From positions 1-64,000 of the forward strand of contig CAKPXP010000007.1 of NCBI GenBank assembly GCA_934202005.1: a DNA stretch of 64,000 nt, given 5' to 3'. The notes beneath the pieces are model-generated. The model did not search any database, was not told where the DNA came from, and was given only the letters and a program-made list of their open reading frames with translations. This document shows, in pieces, positions 27,266 to 36,864 of this stretch. Position 1 is the stretch's first letter. Every line of letters begins with the position of its first letter. A program made the position numbers and the translations under genes. Source of the stretch: an uncultured Selenomonas sp. (lineage in GTDB: Bacteria > Bacillota > Negativicutes > Selenomonadales > Selenomonadaceae).

Positions 27266-27318
27266 AAAAAAGGCGCCCCGCCACGCCTGCCCCGGAGGGC
27301 GGAAGCGGCGGAAGCGCC
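27266..27318 (-). terminator. Terminator of the chemoreceptor gene
   Basis: On the minus strand a long GC-rich hairpin starts GGCGCTTCCGCC and closes GGCGGGGCGCC, followed by six T, 15 nt past the mcp stop. Confidence 0.8.
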
Positions 27319-27333
27319 TTTTCTATCCAGCAA

Positions 27334-29055
27334 TCAGTATTTGAACTTCTGCAGCGACTCCGAGAGCTCCTGCGCGAGCTGCGCGAGGCTGTCGCTCGCC
27401 GTGGCGATCTCGCCTGCCGACGCGCTCTGCTCCTCGCTCGCGGCCGAGACGCTCTCCATCTCGTTGACGACCTTGCCGCCGTTGCCCGCGATATTTTTCG
27501 TCTTCTCCTGGATGACGCCGGTCTGCGCACCGACCTGACGGAGCTCGCTGACCATGGTCTTCGCACGGTTCGCGACGCTCTCCGCCGCACCGCGGATCTC
27601 GCCGAACGTCTCCTTGAGCTGCGCGACGGCCGCCGTGCCCTCCTGCACAGCCTGGCTGCCGGACTGCATGGAGGCGACGGCTGCCTCGGTGTCGGCCTGG
27701 ATGCCCGTGATGAGATCCGTGATCTGCTGCGCCGCCTCCTGCGAGGCCTCCGCGAGCTTGCGCACCTCATCGGCGACGACGGCGAAGCCGCGGCCGTGCT
27801 CGCCCGCACGCGCCGCCTCGATGGCCGCGTTGAGCGCGAGCAGATTCGTCTGCTCGGCGATGCTCGAGATCGTCTCGACGATCGTGCCGATCTCCTGCGA
27901 GCTCTTGCCGAGCTTGTCGACCGTATCGCGCGAGCTGTTGACGACCTTCTCGACGCTCTCGATGTCCATGACGGCGTCCTCGACGCGCTTGCCGCCGTCG
28001 ACGGCGCGCGTGTAGGCCGTGCCCGCGTCCTCCGACACGGCATCCGCCGTGCTGCCGAGACGGTTCAGGGAGTCGAGCGTCTCCGTGACGCTGTCCTGGG
28101 ACTCCGCGACGTACTGCTGCTGCTCCGCCGAGGCCTGCGCCGCGTTCGTCACCGACTGCGCGACCTGATCGGAGGCCTGCGCGCTCTGGTGCGCGCTCGC
28201 CGTGAGCTCCTCCGACGAGGCAGCGAGCTGCTGCACCGTCTCGTTCGTCTTCTTCATGAGCGCGCGCACGGTCCTCCGCATCTCGATGAAGCCGCGCATC
28301 ATATCGCCGAACTCGTCGCCGCGCGTGACGGCCGCGCCCGTGTCGCGGAAGTCACCTTCCTGCATCTTCTTGCAGGCCGCGTTGACCGCGGCGAGCGGCG
28401 TCGTGATTTTCTTCGTCGTGATGATGCACGCCGCGATGAGGATCACGAGCACGACGAGCACGATGATGACGATATTGCGGAGGACGGCGCTGATCTCCTT
28501 ATCCGTGTTCGCCTTGAGGTCGATGGCGCCCTGATGCTCATCCTGCGTGAGCGCGATGAGGTTCTTGCCCATCTGGGTCGCCTGCTTCGCACCGGTCTTG
28601 CTGTAAAGATCAATCGCCTCGTCGTATTTCCCCTCGAGCGAGAGCTTCGCCACCTGGTCGAAGGTCGCGCGGACGTTCTTCCACTCGCTCTCGACGTCCT
28701 TCATGAGCGAGTCGCTGTCATCGCCGTCGACGTCGATCGCTTTGTAGCCCGCGATGGCGTCGTCGACCTGCTTCGCGCCCGCCTGATATTTCTGGTTCAG
28801 CTCCTGCAGACGCGCGGGATCATCACGGCACGTCGTCATGATGATGACCATGCCCTGCGCATAGCGCATGTTGCTCATCGCCGAGCCCGCGTAGTCGATG
28901 CCCTTGACGCTCGACTCATACATCGTGTTGAGATCGCCGCGCACCGTATTCAGGCCGAGATAACCCGCGATGCTCACGCCGAGCAACCCGGCCACCGCAA
29001 TGACGCCGAGGACTACCATCTTGAATACGACCTTCAGATTGTCCATCCAGCTCAT
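27334..29055 (-). CDS. Methyl-accepting chemotaxis protein
   Basis: 573 residues. TM1 at ~12-34; a periplasmic four-helix-bundle sensor (4HB_MCP type) at ~35-190; TM2 at ~192-213 ([19 protein letters not shown]); HAMP at ~214-270; cytoplasmic signalling coiled coil with the hairpin tip [20 protein letters not shown], then [16 protein letters not shown], which contacts CheA/CheW. No C-terminal CheR-binding pentapeptide is seen. Ligand unknown. It has its own terminator. Confidence 0.93.
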   Translation of the reverse strand: MSWMDNLKVVFKMVVLGVIAVAGLLGVSIAGYLGLNTVRGDLNTMYESSVKGIDYAGSAMSNMRYAQGMVIIMTTCRDDPARLQELNQKYQAGAKQVDDAIAGYKAIDVDGDDSDSLMKDVESEWKNVRATFDQVAKLSLEGKYDEAIDLYSKTGAKQATQMGKNLIALTQDEHQGAIDLKANTDKEISAVLRNIVIIVLVVLVILIAACIITTKKITTPLAAVNAACKKMQEGDFRDTGAAVTRGDEFGDMMRGFIEMRRTVRALMKKTNETVQQLAASSEELTASAHQSAQASDQVAQSVTNAAQASAEQQQYVAESQDSVTETLDSLNRLGSTADAVSEDAGTAYTRAVDGGKRVEDAVMDIESVEKVVNSSRDTVDKLGKSSQEIGTIVETISSIAEQTNLLALNAAIEAARAGEHGRGFAVVADEVRKLAEASQEAAQQITDLITGIQADTEAAVASMQSGSQAVQEGTAAVAQLKETFGEIRGAAESVANRAKTMVSELRQVGAQTGVIQEKTKNIAGNGGKVVNEMESVSAASEEQSASAGEIATASDSLAQLAQELSESLQKFKY

Positions 29056-29353
29056 AAAAACACTCCCTTATTCTCTTACACAAATCATACCAAACCCCGG
29101 ATCAAATGCCATGTTCCATCGCATCGCCAGGAGCGGCATCAGGCCGCACAGCCCGCGAGCCACCGGCAAGGCACAGCACAGGCGTCATCCCACCAACGCA
29201 GACCTGCCCTGATGCGCGCGGCATCCACGCCCATGAAGACCGTTCGTCCGAAGCACGCCGCCCTTCCGTATACTGGAATATTTCTCCCCTAACAGGAGAA
29301 ATCCTGCTGTTTTTTGAAAAAATTTCAGTCGACGCGTCATTCCCTGCGCCCGC
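29056..29353. other. Intergenic region upstream of the chemoreceptor gene
   Basis: Separates trkH (stop at 29354) from the mcp start. A hairpin ATTTCTCC-CCTAACA-GGAGAAAT near 29280-29302 is followed by a T run on the + strand. TATGAT about 40 nt before the mcp start is a possible -10, without a clear -35. No gene is seen. Confidence 0.4.
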
Positions 29354-30808
29354 TCACCACGGGTGCTTCGTCCGCCAAAAAGCGGGCTGGAGCATCGCGA
29401 GCAGCGTGAAGATCTCAAGCCTGCCAAGCAGCATCTCGAAGCAGAGCAGCGCCTTCATCCCCGCGGGCAGCGGCGCGAACGTGCAGGTCGCGCCCGCGAT
29501 ACCGAACGCCGGGCCGACGTTGCCGAGCGTCGTGACGCTGATGCCGACCGCGTCGAAGACCGGCACGCCGAACGCCGTGAACGCGAGCGCGAAGAGCGCG
29601 ATCGCCATGATGTAGAGGAAGAAAAAATGCCCGACGCGGTGGAGGACGGAGACCGGCACCGTATGGCCGTTCAGCCGCACGACGTGCAGCGCGCGCGGAT
29701 GGAGCTTCGCGAGAAAGACATTCGCGCTGCTCTTCGCGAGCAGGACGACGCGGCTCACCTTGAGCCCGCTCGCCGTCGAGCCCGCGCAGCCGCCGATGAC
29801 CATGAGCGTCAGCAGCACGCCCTTCGAGAGCGCGGGCCAGCGGTCGAAGTCCGCCGTCACGAACCCCGTCGTCGCGAGCGACGCCACCTGGAACACCGCG
29901 TAGCGCGCCGCCTGCGGCAGCGGCTCGCCGCCCGCGAGCACGAGGTTCGCCGTCACGAGCAGCGCGGCGCACGCGAGGATGGCGAGATACACCCGGAACT
30001 CCGTATTGCGCCGCAGCGCGCCCACGCCCTTTTTCCACACCTTGTAATAGAGCGCGAAATTGCCACCCGCGATCACCATGAAAAGCGACATCCAGCCCTC
30101 GATCCAGACGCTGTCAAACACCATCGCGTTCGCGTCGTACGTCGAGAAGCCGCCCGTGCCGAGCGTCGAGAGCGCGTGGTTCGCCGCCGTCACCGCGTCC
30201 ATGCCGCAGAGCCAGTAGATGACGGCCGCCGTGAGCGTCAGTCCCGCATAGAGGCGGAACAGCGCGCCCGTCATCGACTGCAGGCGCGGCATCACGCGGT
30301 CATGCGTCGGGCCCGTCGTCTCCGCGTTGTACATGTAGACCGTGCTCTGCCCCGCCTGCGGCAGCAGCGCGATGAAGATGACGATGATGCCGAGCCCGCC
30401 GAACCAATGCGTCATGCTGCGCCAGAAAAGCAGGCTCCGCGGCATCTCCGAAAGCGAGGTGATGACCGTCGCGCCCGTCCCCGTGAAGCCCGACAGGCTC
30501 TCGAAAAATCCGTCAAGGAAGCCGAGGCAGCCGCCGAGCACATACGGCAGCATCCCGAGCCCCGCGCCGATGCACCAGCCGAGCCCCGTGATCGCGATGC
30601 CCTCGCGCATCGTGATCGCGCGCACCTCGCGCCGCGCGTGCGTCACAAGCACGCCCCAGAGCGCGATGGCGAGCCCCAGCGTCAGGCCGAATGCGCGCAG
30701 CGCCTCCCCCTCGCCCCAGAAAAGCGCGAGCGCGCACGGGAGGACGAGCACCCCCGACACCGCGAGCGTCAGCCGCGCGAGCACGTAAAAGACAACGCGC
30801 AGATCCAT
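29354..30808 (-). CDS. trkH: TrkH-type potassium uptake membrane subunit (copy 1)
   Basis: 484 residues from ATG at 30808 (MDLRVVFYVLAR) with AGGAGG 6 nt upstream. Four pore-loop repeats are recognisable with their filter glycines: FTGTGATV, STLGTGGFS, ATTGFVTAD and TTLGNVGPAFG. TrkH forms the K+ (or Na+/K+) channel gated by cytoplasmic TrkA rings. It lies 24 nt after a second TrkH-like gene and downstream of trkA on the same strand. Confidence 0.92.
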   Translation of the reverse strand: MDLRVVFYVLARLTLAVSGVLVLPCALALFWGEGEALRAFGLTLGLAIALWGVLVTHARREVRAITMREGIAITGLGWCIGAGLGMLPYVLGGCLGFLDGFFESLSGFTGTGATVITSLSEMPRSLLFWRSMTHWFGGLGIIVIFIALLPQAGQSTVYMYNAETTGPTHDRVMPRLQSMTGALFRLYAGLTLTAAVIYWLCGMDAVTAANHALSTLGTGGFSTYDANAMVFDSVWIEGWMSLFMVIAGGNFALYYKVWKKGVGALRRNTEFRVYLAILACAALLVTANLVLAGGEPLPQAARYAVFQVASLATTGFVTADFDRWPALSKGVLLTLMVIGGCAGSTASGLKVSRVVLLAKSSANVFLAKLHPRALHVVRLNGHTVPVSVLHRVGHFFFLYIMAIALFALAFTAFGVPVFDAVGISVTTLGNVGPAFGIAGATCTFAPLPAGMKALLCFEMLLGRLEIFTLLAMLQPAFWRTKHPW

Positions 30809-30832
30809 CCCGCGCCTCCTTTCCGCCAAACC

Positions 30833-32377
30833 TTACCAGCGCCGCCGCAGCCGCTCCCCGACGAAGCACGCGAAGAGCAGCGCGGAAAAAATCTCCACGC
30901 GCCCCAGAAGCATCAAACTGATGCAGACGGACTTCCCGAGCGCCGACAACACCGCAAGATCCGTGAAACCGAACAGCGCCGCCGTATGCCCCGTACTCGT
31001 GAGACACCCCGCCGCGAGGCCGAGCGCGGAGAGCACCGGCACCCCCGACGCCGCCACTGCGAGCGTCCCGGAGAGCAGCACCACCACCGTGAAGAAGAAG
31101 AGCGCGAGCAGCCGCCCCACCACCTTGTCCGGCACCGGCAGCCCGTCGAGCCGCACGCAGACCACCATGTGCGGATGCAGCGTCCGCCGCAGCTCCTCTG
31201 CCGTCATGCGGCCGAGCACGAGCAGCCGCACCGTCTTGAGCCCGCCCGCCGGCGAGCCGAGACACGCGCCCGTGAACGCGAGCAGGAACAAGAGATACCG
31301 GTCAAAATCCGGCCACCCCGCCACTGCCGTCGACGAAAACCCCACCGTTGTGAAAAACGACACCGCCTGAAACAGCCCGTGCCGCAGCGCCTCCCCCGCC
31401 GCATACGTCTGCGTGAGGAAAAGATGCGCGCCGATGAGCAGCCCCGAAGCCGCCGCGATCACGAGCGCCGCCCGCAGCTCCGCGTCGCGCACGAGCAGGC
31501 CCAGGCTGCGCCGCGAGATCGCCTTCCAATAAAGGAGGAAATTCCCGCCCGTCACGAGCATCATCAAGCAGCCAGCCACCTCGAGCGCCGGGCTGTCGTA
31601 CGGCTGGAACGCCGCCGTCAGGCTGCTCCCCGCCGTCGAGATCGTGAGCAGCGCGAGCAGCAGCGCCTCAAACGGCGTGAGCCCCAGGAGCGCGAGCACC
31701 GCGAAAAAGAGCGCCGTCAAACCGCCGTAGACGAAAAGCCCGCGCCAGAGCGCGAGATGCATGCGCCGCCAGACAGGACTGAACGCGACGCTCTGCCGAG
31801 CCGTCAGCGTGATGCCGAAGCAGCCGCTCACCTGCGGCAACACCGTCACGAGCATCACGACGAACGTCAGCCCGCCGAGCCAGCTCATCAGCCCATGCCA
31901 GAGCAGGAGCGACGGCGGCAGCGCAGCCGCCGCGGGGAAACAGGAAAGCCCCGTCGCCGTGAACGCCGCCATGCTCTCGAAAAACGCCGCGAGCGGCGCG
32001 AGACGCCCCGAAAGCACAAAAGGCAGCGCGCCGACCGCCGCGAGATACAGCCACGCGAGCACCGCGAAACAAGCGCCCTCCCCAAGCCGCAGCGGCCGCC
32101 GATGCGCGCGCCCCAGCCAGTAGAAAAGCGCCCCCGAGCCGAGCGCCACGAGCAGTGGCACGCCGAACAAAATGAGCCCCTCGCCCTGCGCCGCGACAGC
32201 CTCGCCCTTCCCCGCAAACGCCAGCATGCCCCGCACCCCGGAGCCCACTGCCAGCGCATCCCGCGGCGAAAGCGCGAGCGGCGGCAAAAGCGCAGCCGCC
32301 AGTGCCAAAGACAGACGGCTCATCAGATACCAGAAAATCTCATACCCCTGCCGCACAAACCCACCTCGCAATCTCAT
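30833..32377 (-). CDS. TrkH-like potassium transporter subunit (divergent copy 2)
   Basis: About 514 residues with TrkH topology and four pore-loop glycines, but with altered surroundings: FTATGLSCF, STAGSSL, TTVGFSST, TSTGHTAALFG. It is clearly diverged from the downstream copy, so it is an ancient paralogue rather than a recent duplication. Start taken at ATG 32377 with GGAGTGG just upstream; ATG 32392 is possible. With one trkA nearby, both channels may share a regulatory subunit or differ in ion or affinity. Confidence 0.85.
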   Translation of the reverse strand: MRLRGGFVRQGYEIFWYLMSRLSLALAAALLPPLALSPRDALAVGSGVRGMLAFAGKGEAVAAQGEGLILFGVPLLVALGSGALFYWLGRAHRRPLRLGEGACFAVLAWLYLAAVGALPFVLSGRLAPLAAFFESMAAFTATGLSCFPAAAALPPSLLLWHGLMSWLGGLTFVVMLVTVLPQVSGCFGITLTARQSVAFSPVWRRMHLALWRGLFVYGGLTALFFAVLALLGLTPFEALLLALLTISTAGSSLTAAFQPYDSPALEVAGCLMMLVTGGNFLLYWKAISRRSLGLLVRDAELRAALVIAAASGLLIGAHLFLTQTYAAGEALRHGLFQAVSFFTTVGFSSTAVAGWPDFDRYLLFLLAFTGACLGSPAGGLKTVRLLVLGRMTAEELRRTLHPHMVVCVRLDGLPVPDKVVGRLLALFFFTVVVLLSGTLAVAASGVPVLSALGLAAGCLTSTGHTAALFGFTDLAVLSALGKSVCISLMLLGRVEIFSALLFACFVGERLRRRW

Positions 32378-32869
32378 CGCCACTCCGGCCATCCCATCGA
32401 AACAACCGGCTCACGCTTATATCAGCTGTCCGCATACGATCGTTCGCACACATCGTACCAACACAGACAATGCGTCTCTCCTATCCCCTCGGGCTGCAAC
32501 CTCATCAAGGCATCTCCGCAGCTTCGAGGCAGACACCTCTTCCGCCATCGCTACGCTCGGCACCTTCTCCTGAGGAGAAGGTCGATAAAACCGCCGCGAA
32601 CAAACCATCGTTGCGTCACTCGCCTCGAACAACCTCCCGCCTCGAACAATCACGCGTACTTCCCTCTCCGCCTCCCCGTCAGCAGCGGGGCGGCTGGTGC
32701 CGGGCAGCGAACGAAGCGCGGAGCCTATTCGATGGCACGACGAGCCTTAATTCTACCGCGAACGCTTTTGCCATCGAGAGCGAAGCGCGGAGTGAGTCGC
32801 ACGGCGCCTGCCGCCCCCTCCGCCTCGAACAACCTCCCGCCTCGAACAACTTGCCCCCCGCTGCCCCTT
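32378..32869. repeat. Repeat-rich intergenic region between trkA and TrkH copy 2
   Basis: No gene is supported. It holds element C (about 32528-32582) and a direct repeat CTCGAACAACCTCCCGCCTC at about 32632 and 32822, with related GAAGCGCGGAG units between them. It would be a long untranslated gap if trkA and the trkH genes are one transcript. Confidence 0.6.
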
Positions 32870-34216
32870 TTATTCCCGTCCTTTGAAACACCCCATGACT
32901 TTCTTCGCGAACTGCGTCTGCACGAAGAGGATCACGCGGTCGCCGGGCAGCAGCACGGACTCGCCGTTCGGGATGACCGCCGCGCCATCACGCACGTAGG
33001 CGCAGACGAGGCATTCGCGCGGCAGCTTGGCCTGCATGAGCGGCTTGCCCGCCGCGGGTGCCCCCTCCTGCATGATGACCTCGACCGCCTCCGCCTTCGC
33101 GCCCTCGAGCAGCGACACCGACACGACGCCGCCGCGCCGCGCGAACGCGAGCACCTCGCTCGCCGAGAGCAGCCGCGCCGAGAGCACGACATCGACGCCC
33201 ACCTTCTCCATGAGATCGACATACTCGTTGCGCGCGACGCGCACGACCGTCTTGTCCGCGCCGAGATGCTTCGCGAGCAGCGCGAGCATGAGATTCAGCT
33301 TGTCATCCTCCGTGAGGCAGACAACGACATCCGCCTCCGCCACGCCTTCCTCGAGCAAGAGATCGATATCCGTGCCATCGCCGCAGATGGCGATACCGTT
33401 CCTGAGCTTTTCCGCCATGCGCTGGCAGCGCTCGTGCTGCTTGTCGATGACCTTCACCTCGACGCCCTGCCCGTCGAGCATCGTCGCGAGCGCGCGCCCA
33501 GTGCGTCCTGCGCCGATGACCATCACGCGGTGGATGCGCCGCGCGTCGCGCTGCACGAAATTCTGGCTGAACTTCTCGATCTGCTCAGGAATGCCGATGA
33601 AATACGCATTGTCATGCGGCAGCAGATAATCGTCGCCATGCGGGATGATCATGCGGTGATCGCGGAAAATCATCCCCGCGAGCACCCCCGGCGGCAGCTC
33701 GATATCGCGGAGCTGCTGCCGCGCGAACGGCGAACTCCGCCGCACGCGCGTCTCGAACAGCCGCACCTTCCCATGCGCGAAATCCTCGACATTGAGCGCC
33801 GCCGGCGTCATGAGGATGCGGTTGATCTCCGCCGCCGTGATGAGCTCCGGATTCAGCATGAGGTCGATATCGAAATTCTCCTTGAGATACTCCTTGGCCT
33901 CGCCCATGAACTGCATATCGCGGATGCGCGCGATCGTATGCGCAATGCCGTGCTTCTTCGCGAGGATGCAGGCGACCATGTTCACCTCGTCGCTCGCCGT
34001 CACCGCGATGAGGATATCCGCGCCGCGGATGTCCGGCTCGTTCATCGTGATGGGGCTCGCGCCGTTCGCGTGGATCGTGAGCACATCGAGCGTATTCTTC
34101 GGCCCTTCGAGCTGTGCGGCGTCCTGGTCGACCACGACGACATCGAACGCCTCCTTCGACAAAAGCTCCGCAATGCTGTACCCGAGCTTCCCCGCTCCGA
34201 CAACGACAATCCGCAC
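32870..34216 (-). CDS. trkA: TrkA potassium-channel regulatory subunit
   Basis: 448 residues, the full two-domain form: each half has an NAD-binding RCK Rossmann fold (IVVVGAGKLGYSIAELL and MVIGAGRTGRALATML) and a TrkA_C domain. It binds TrkH and gates it in response to nucleotides. The GTG at 34216 (RIVVVGAG) is chosen because GGAG lies 8 nt upstream; a longer frame from 34237 overlaps that site. The promoter is at 34253-34281. Confidence 0.95.
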   Translation of the reverse strand: MRIVVVGAGKLGYSIAELLSKEAFDVVVVDQDAAQLEGPKNTLDVLTIHANGASPITMNEPDIRGADILIAVTASDEVNMVACILAKKHGIAHTIARIRDMQFMGEAKEYLKENFDIDLMLNPELITAAEINRILMTPAALNVEDFAHGKVRLFETRVRRSSPFARQQLRDIELPPGVLAGMIFRDHRMIIPHGDDYLLPHDNAYFIGIPEQIEKFSQNFVQRDARRIHRVMVIGAGRTGRALATMLDGQGVEVKVIDKQHERCQRMAEKLRNGIAICGDGTDIDLLLEEGVAEADVVVCLTEDDKLNLMLALLAKHLGADKTVVRVARNEYVDLMEKVGVDVVLSARLLSASEVLAFARRGGVVSVSLLEGAKAEAVEVIMQEGAPAAGKPLMQAKLPRECLVCAYVRDGAAVIPNGESVLLPGDRVILFVQTQFAKKVMGCFKGRE

Positions 34217-34252
34217 CCTGACCACTCCTTTCCCCACATTCGTATGATTCCT

Positions 34253-34281
34253 AGTATACGATAGGCGCTATGTTTTTTCAA
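34253..34281 (-). promoter_or_regulatory. trkA promoter
   Basis: On the minus strand TTGAAA (34276-34281) and TATACT (34253-34258) with a 17-bp spacer, about 35 nt before the GTG start. Confidence 0.75.
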
Positions 34282-34443
34282 TCCAGCGGCCACCCCATCC
34301 CCAACGCGGCCAGCCCCATCCCCCATCATCGTGGCCAGTCTCGTCCCACCATCGCCAGCGCACCTCCGCCGCCTGCACCGGCGCCTCCGGAACTCACCTG
34401 CACTCGAAACGCCGCATCGCCCTGCAGTGCCTTCCATGGCTGC

Positions 34444-34560
34444 ACAGTCACAAAGCTACATGTACAAACGTCCGCTTTGTGGACATTGTACATCGCCCTT
34501 GCAGTAAATCCAGCCAATCGCGCTGCGCCTGCGGCCTGCGCTCTTGGGGATTTACATCGC
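34444..34560 (+). repeat. Dispersed element A, copy 3
   Basis: The longest copy: CAAAGCTACATGTACAAACG, then TCCGCTTTGTGGACATTGTA, CCTTGCAGTAAATCCAGCCA and CTTGGGGATTTACATCGC. It is about 90% identical over 105 bp to 20160-20268 and shares its first 60 bp with 19014-19072. The palindromic core could be a hairpin or protein site. The surrounding 34282-34664 has no recognisable gene. Confidence 0.75.
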
Positions 34561-34664
34561 AAACTGCCCGCAGGCACCTGGCACACACCAAGCTCCCGCG
34601 GGCAGCTCTCCCCCCAGGGAATCACGGATTCCGTCGCCGACTCCCCAGACATCACACGGCCACC

Positions 34665-34745
34665 TCAGCGCATGGCCGCCTTGCGGAACTCCGTCTCGCT
34701 CCTGCGGGTCATGCCGTACACCCCCGCCTGATAGATTTCGAGCAT
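34665..34745 (-). CDS. Possible 26-residue small protein
   Basis: Short ORF beginning MLEIYQAGVYGMTR and ending EFRKAAMR, with a good ribosome-binding site (GGGAGGTG about 10 nt upstream of ATG). It is amphipathic and basic. It stands alone between elements A and B in an otherwise non-coding stretch. I recognise no family; coding status rests only on the ribosome-binding site and sensible composition. Confidence 0.3.
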   Translation of the reverse strand: MLEIYQAGVYGMTRRSETEFRKAAMR

Positions 34746-34785
34746 ACGGATCACGCACCTCCCGCAACCTGCCTGTCCTCCTATA

Positions 34786-34944
34786 GGAACCGCTGATTAA
34801 ATGAGGTGCTCCGGATTTACGTGGATGCGCTGTATCTCTCTAGGAGACAAACCGGAGGCGTAGCGGGCTACGCTGAGGATTTGTCGACGACGGGAGGACA
34901 ACGCAGACGCGTGAAGACGGAGTGCCGAATGAATCAGCGATTCC
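34786..34944 (-). repeat. Dispersed element B, copy 2 (159 bp)
   Basis: Inverted copy of 5081-5239 with the same length and ends (GGAACCGCTGATTAA and TGAATCAGCGATTCC). Isolated ends of this element also occur near 20400, 26015 and 52648 (GAATTAATCAGTGGTTCCTT). This resembles a MITE or small transposed non-coding element. Confidence 0.75.
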
Positions 34945-34961
34945 TTAAGGAACCGCAACAC

Positions 34962-35004
34962 AAAGGGCGACCCGTTGACTGCCTGTGCCAACGGATCGCC
35001 CTTT
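34962..35004 (-). terminator. Hairpin downstream of ptsI
   Basis: AAAGGGCGATCCGTTGGCA pairs imperfectly with TCAACGGGTCGCCCTTT on the minus strand, about 40 nt past the ptsI stop. There is only a short T run, so it is a weak terminator or a 3' stabilising hairpin. Confidence 0.6.
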
Positions 35005-35045
35005 GATCGAGGTGCTTGCCGCATCGCTTTCTTGCAGCAGCAGCC

Positions 35046-36761
35046 TCAGAGCACCTTGTGCAGATACTCGCGGATCTCGTCGCCGTCCTCGAGCTTCATG
35101 ACATCGGCGAGGACTTCCTTCGCCTTGACCGAGGAAGTCTTTCGCAGCATCTCCTTGACGCGCGGGATGCTCGGCGCGCTCATGGAGAGCTCGTGGATGC
35201 CCATGCCCATGAGCAGCACAGACGCGTAGGGATCGGACGCCATCTCGCCGCACATGCCGGCCCAGATGCCGTTGTCGCGCGCGCTCTGGATCGTGCGCTG
35301 GATGAGGCGCAGCACCGACGGGTTGAAGTGGTTGTAGAGATACGAGATGTTCGCGTTGCCGCGGTCGCAGGCGAGCGTGTACTGCACGAGATCGTTCGTG
35401 CCGATGGAGAAGAAGTCCACATACTTCGCGAGCACCGGCGTCATGATGGCCGCCGACGGCGTCTCGACCATGATGCCGACCTGCACATCGTCGCTGTAGC
35501 TCTTGCCCTCGTGGACGAGCTCGGCCTTGGCGTCCTCGATGCGCGCCTTGACCTCTTTGAACTCCTTGACGTTGATGATCATCGGGATCATGATGGCAAC
35601 CTTGCCGTAGACGCCCGCGCGCAGGATGGCCTTGAGCTGCGGCAGGAAGAGATCCTTGCGCTGCAGGCTGATGCGCACGGCGCGGTAGCCGAGGAACGGG
35701 TTGTCCTCATGCGGGATGTTGAGGTACGGCAGCGGCTTGTCGCCGCCGATGTCCATCGTGCGGATCACGCAGAGCTTGCCCTTGCATTTCTCGACGGCTT
35801 CCTTGTACGCCTTGAACTGGTCCTCCTCCGTCGGGATCTCCTGACGGCCCATGAACACGAACTCCGAGCGGAACAGGCCGACGCCCTCCGCGCCGTAGTT
35901 CATCGCGTTGTCGACATCCATGTGCGTGCCGATGTTCGCCATGAGCTCGACCTTGACGCCGTCCGGCGTCACCGCCGGCAGATCCTTGAGCGCCGCGTAG
36001 TGCGCCGCGAGCTCCTGCTGCTTCTTGATCTTGTCGCTGTAGGCCGCGATCTCATCCGGCGTCGGGTTGATGGTGATCTCGCCGCGCTCGCCGTCGATGA
36101 TGACATGGTCGCCGTCCGCGATCTTGTCGATGCGGTTCTCCTTGTTGAGGCCGACGATGGTCGGGATGGCGCGCGCCTTGGCGATGATGACGGCGTGCGC
36201 CGTCGTCGATCCGGAGCCGAGGAGGACGCCCGCGATCTTCTCCGTCGGCATGCCGGCGATGACCGACGGCTCGATCTCATGGCCGCAGAGGATGACCTTC
36301 TCATCGCCGATCTCCGGCTCCTTGACACCGAGGATGAACTTCGCGATGCGCTTGCCGACATCGCGGAGATCGACGGCGCGCGCGGCGAAATACTCGTCGT
36401 TCATCTGCTCGAACATCTTCGCCTGCTCCTCAGAGGCGCGCAGCACGCCGCGCGGCGCGTTGCCGAGCTCGTCGATCTTCTGCTCGATGTTGTCCGCCAT
36501 CATCGGATCCTGCACCATCATGCGGTGCGCCTCGAGGATAGCCGCCTGCTCCTTCGTCTTCTCATTCTTCTGCATCTTCTCGATGCCCTCACGCAGCTGC
36601 TCGGCCACCGCCGTGAGCGCCGCCTTGGCCTTCCCCTTCTCCGTCTCCTTGTCCTCGGGCTGATAGCTCACGAGATAGCCGTCGAGATTCTGCCCCGCGA
36701 GCATGATCTTGCCCATGGCGATACCGGAGATAACGCCCTTGCCACGAATTTTCTCTGCCAT
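35046..36761 (-). CDS. ptsI: PTS enzyme I (phosphoenolpyruvate-protein phosphotransferase)
   Basis: Transfers phosphate from PEP to HPr at the head of the sugar phosphotransferase system. 571 residues, standard length. The phosphorylated His is H189 in GSGSTTAHAVIIAKA. The PEP-binding barrel is recognisable by GLFRSEFVFMGR, MDIGGDKPLPYL and FFSIGTNDLVQYTLA, with catalytic Cys-region MCGEMA. It lies 103 nt downstream of ptsH with a terminator-like hairpin between them. Confidence 0.97.
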   Translation of the reverse strand: MAEKIRGKGVISGIAMGKIMLAGQNLDGYLVSYQPEDKETEKGKAKAALTAVAEQLREGIEKMQKNEKTKEQAAILEAHRMMVQDPMMADNIEQKIDELGNAPRGVLRASEEQAKMFEQMNDEYFAARAVDLRDVGKRIAKFILGVKEPEIGDEKVILCGHEIEPSVIAGMPTEKIAGVLLGSGSTTAHAVIIAKARAIPTIVGLNKENRIDKIADGDHVIIDGERGEITINPTPDEIAAYSDKIKKQQELAAHYAALKDLPAVTPDGVKVELMANIGTHMDVDNAMNYGAEGVGLFRSEFVFMGRQEIPTEEDQFKAYKEAVEKCKGKLCVIRTMDIGGDKPLPYLNIPHEDNPFLGYRAVRISLQRKDLFLPQLKAILRAGVYGKVAIMIPMIINVKEFKEVKARIEDAKAELVHEGKSYSDDVQVGIMVETPSAAIMTPVLAKYVDFFSIGTNDLVQYTLACDRGNANISYLYNHFNPSVLRLIQRTIQSARDNGIWAGMCGEMASDPYASVLLMGMGIHELSMSAPSIPRVKEMLRKTSSVKAKEVLADVMKLEDGDEIREYLHKVL

Positions 36762-36803
36762 AATTCTTTCCCCCAGCTGTATGTGTCCCCTTGTACATGC
36801 GGC

Positions 36804-36835
36804 AAAAAGGCCCGTCCGCGGAACGCAGGCGGGCC
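36804..36835 (-). terminator. Hairpin with T run between ptsH and ptsI
   Basis: On the minus strand GGCCCGCCTGCG-TTC-CGCGGACGGGCC is followed by five T (36804-36808). It could end a share of transcripts after ptsH, giving more HPr than enzyme I. Confidence 0.75.
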
Positions 36836-36864
36836 TACGCGGGGCAGCGCCCCACCCTATGCGA

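Noticed and set aside
29363..34264. A 1633-codon open frame on the + strand opposite the Trk genes
   Set aside because: It is arginine/histidine/glutamate-rich, runs antisense through three well-supported genes and matches no family; a product of high GC.
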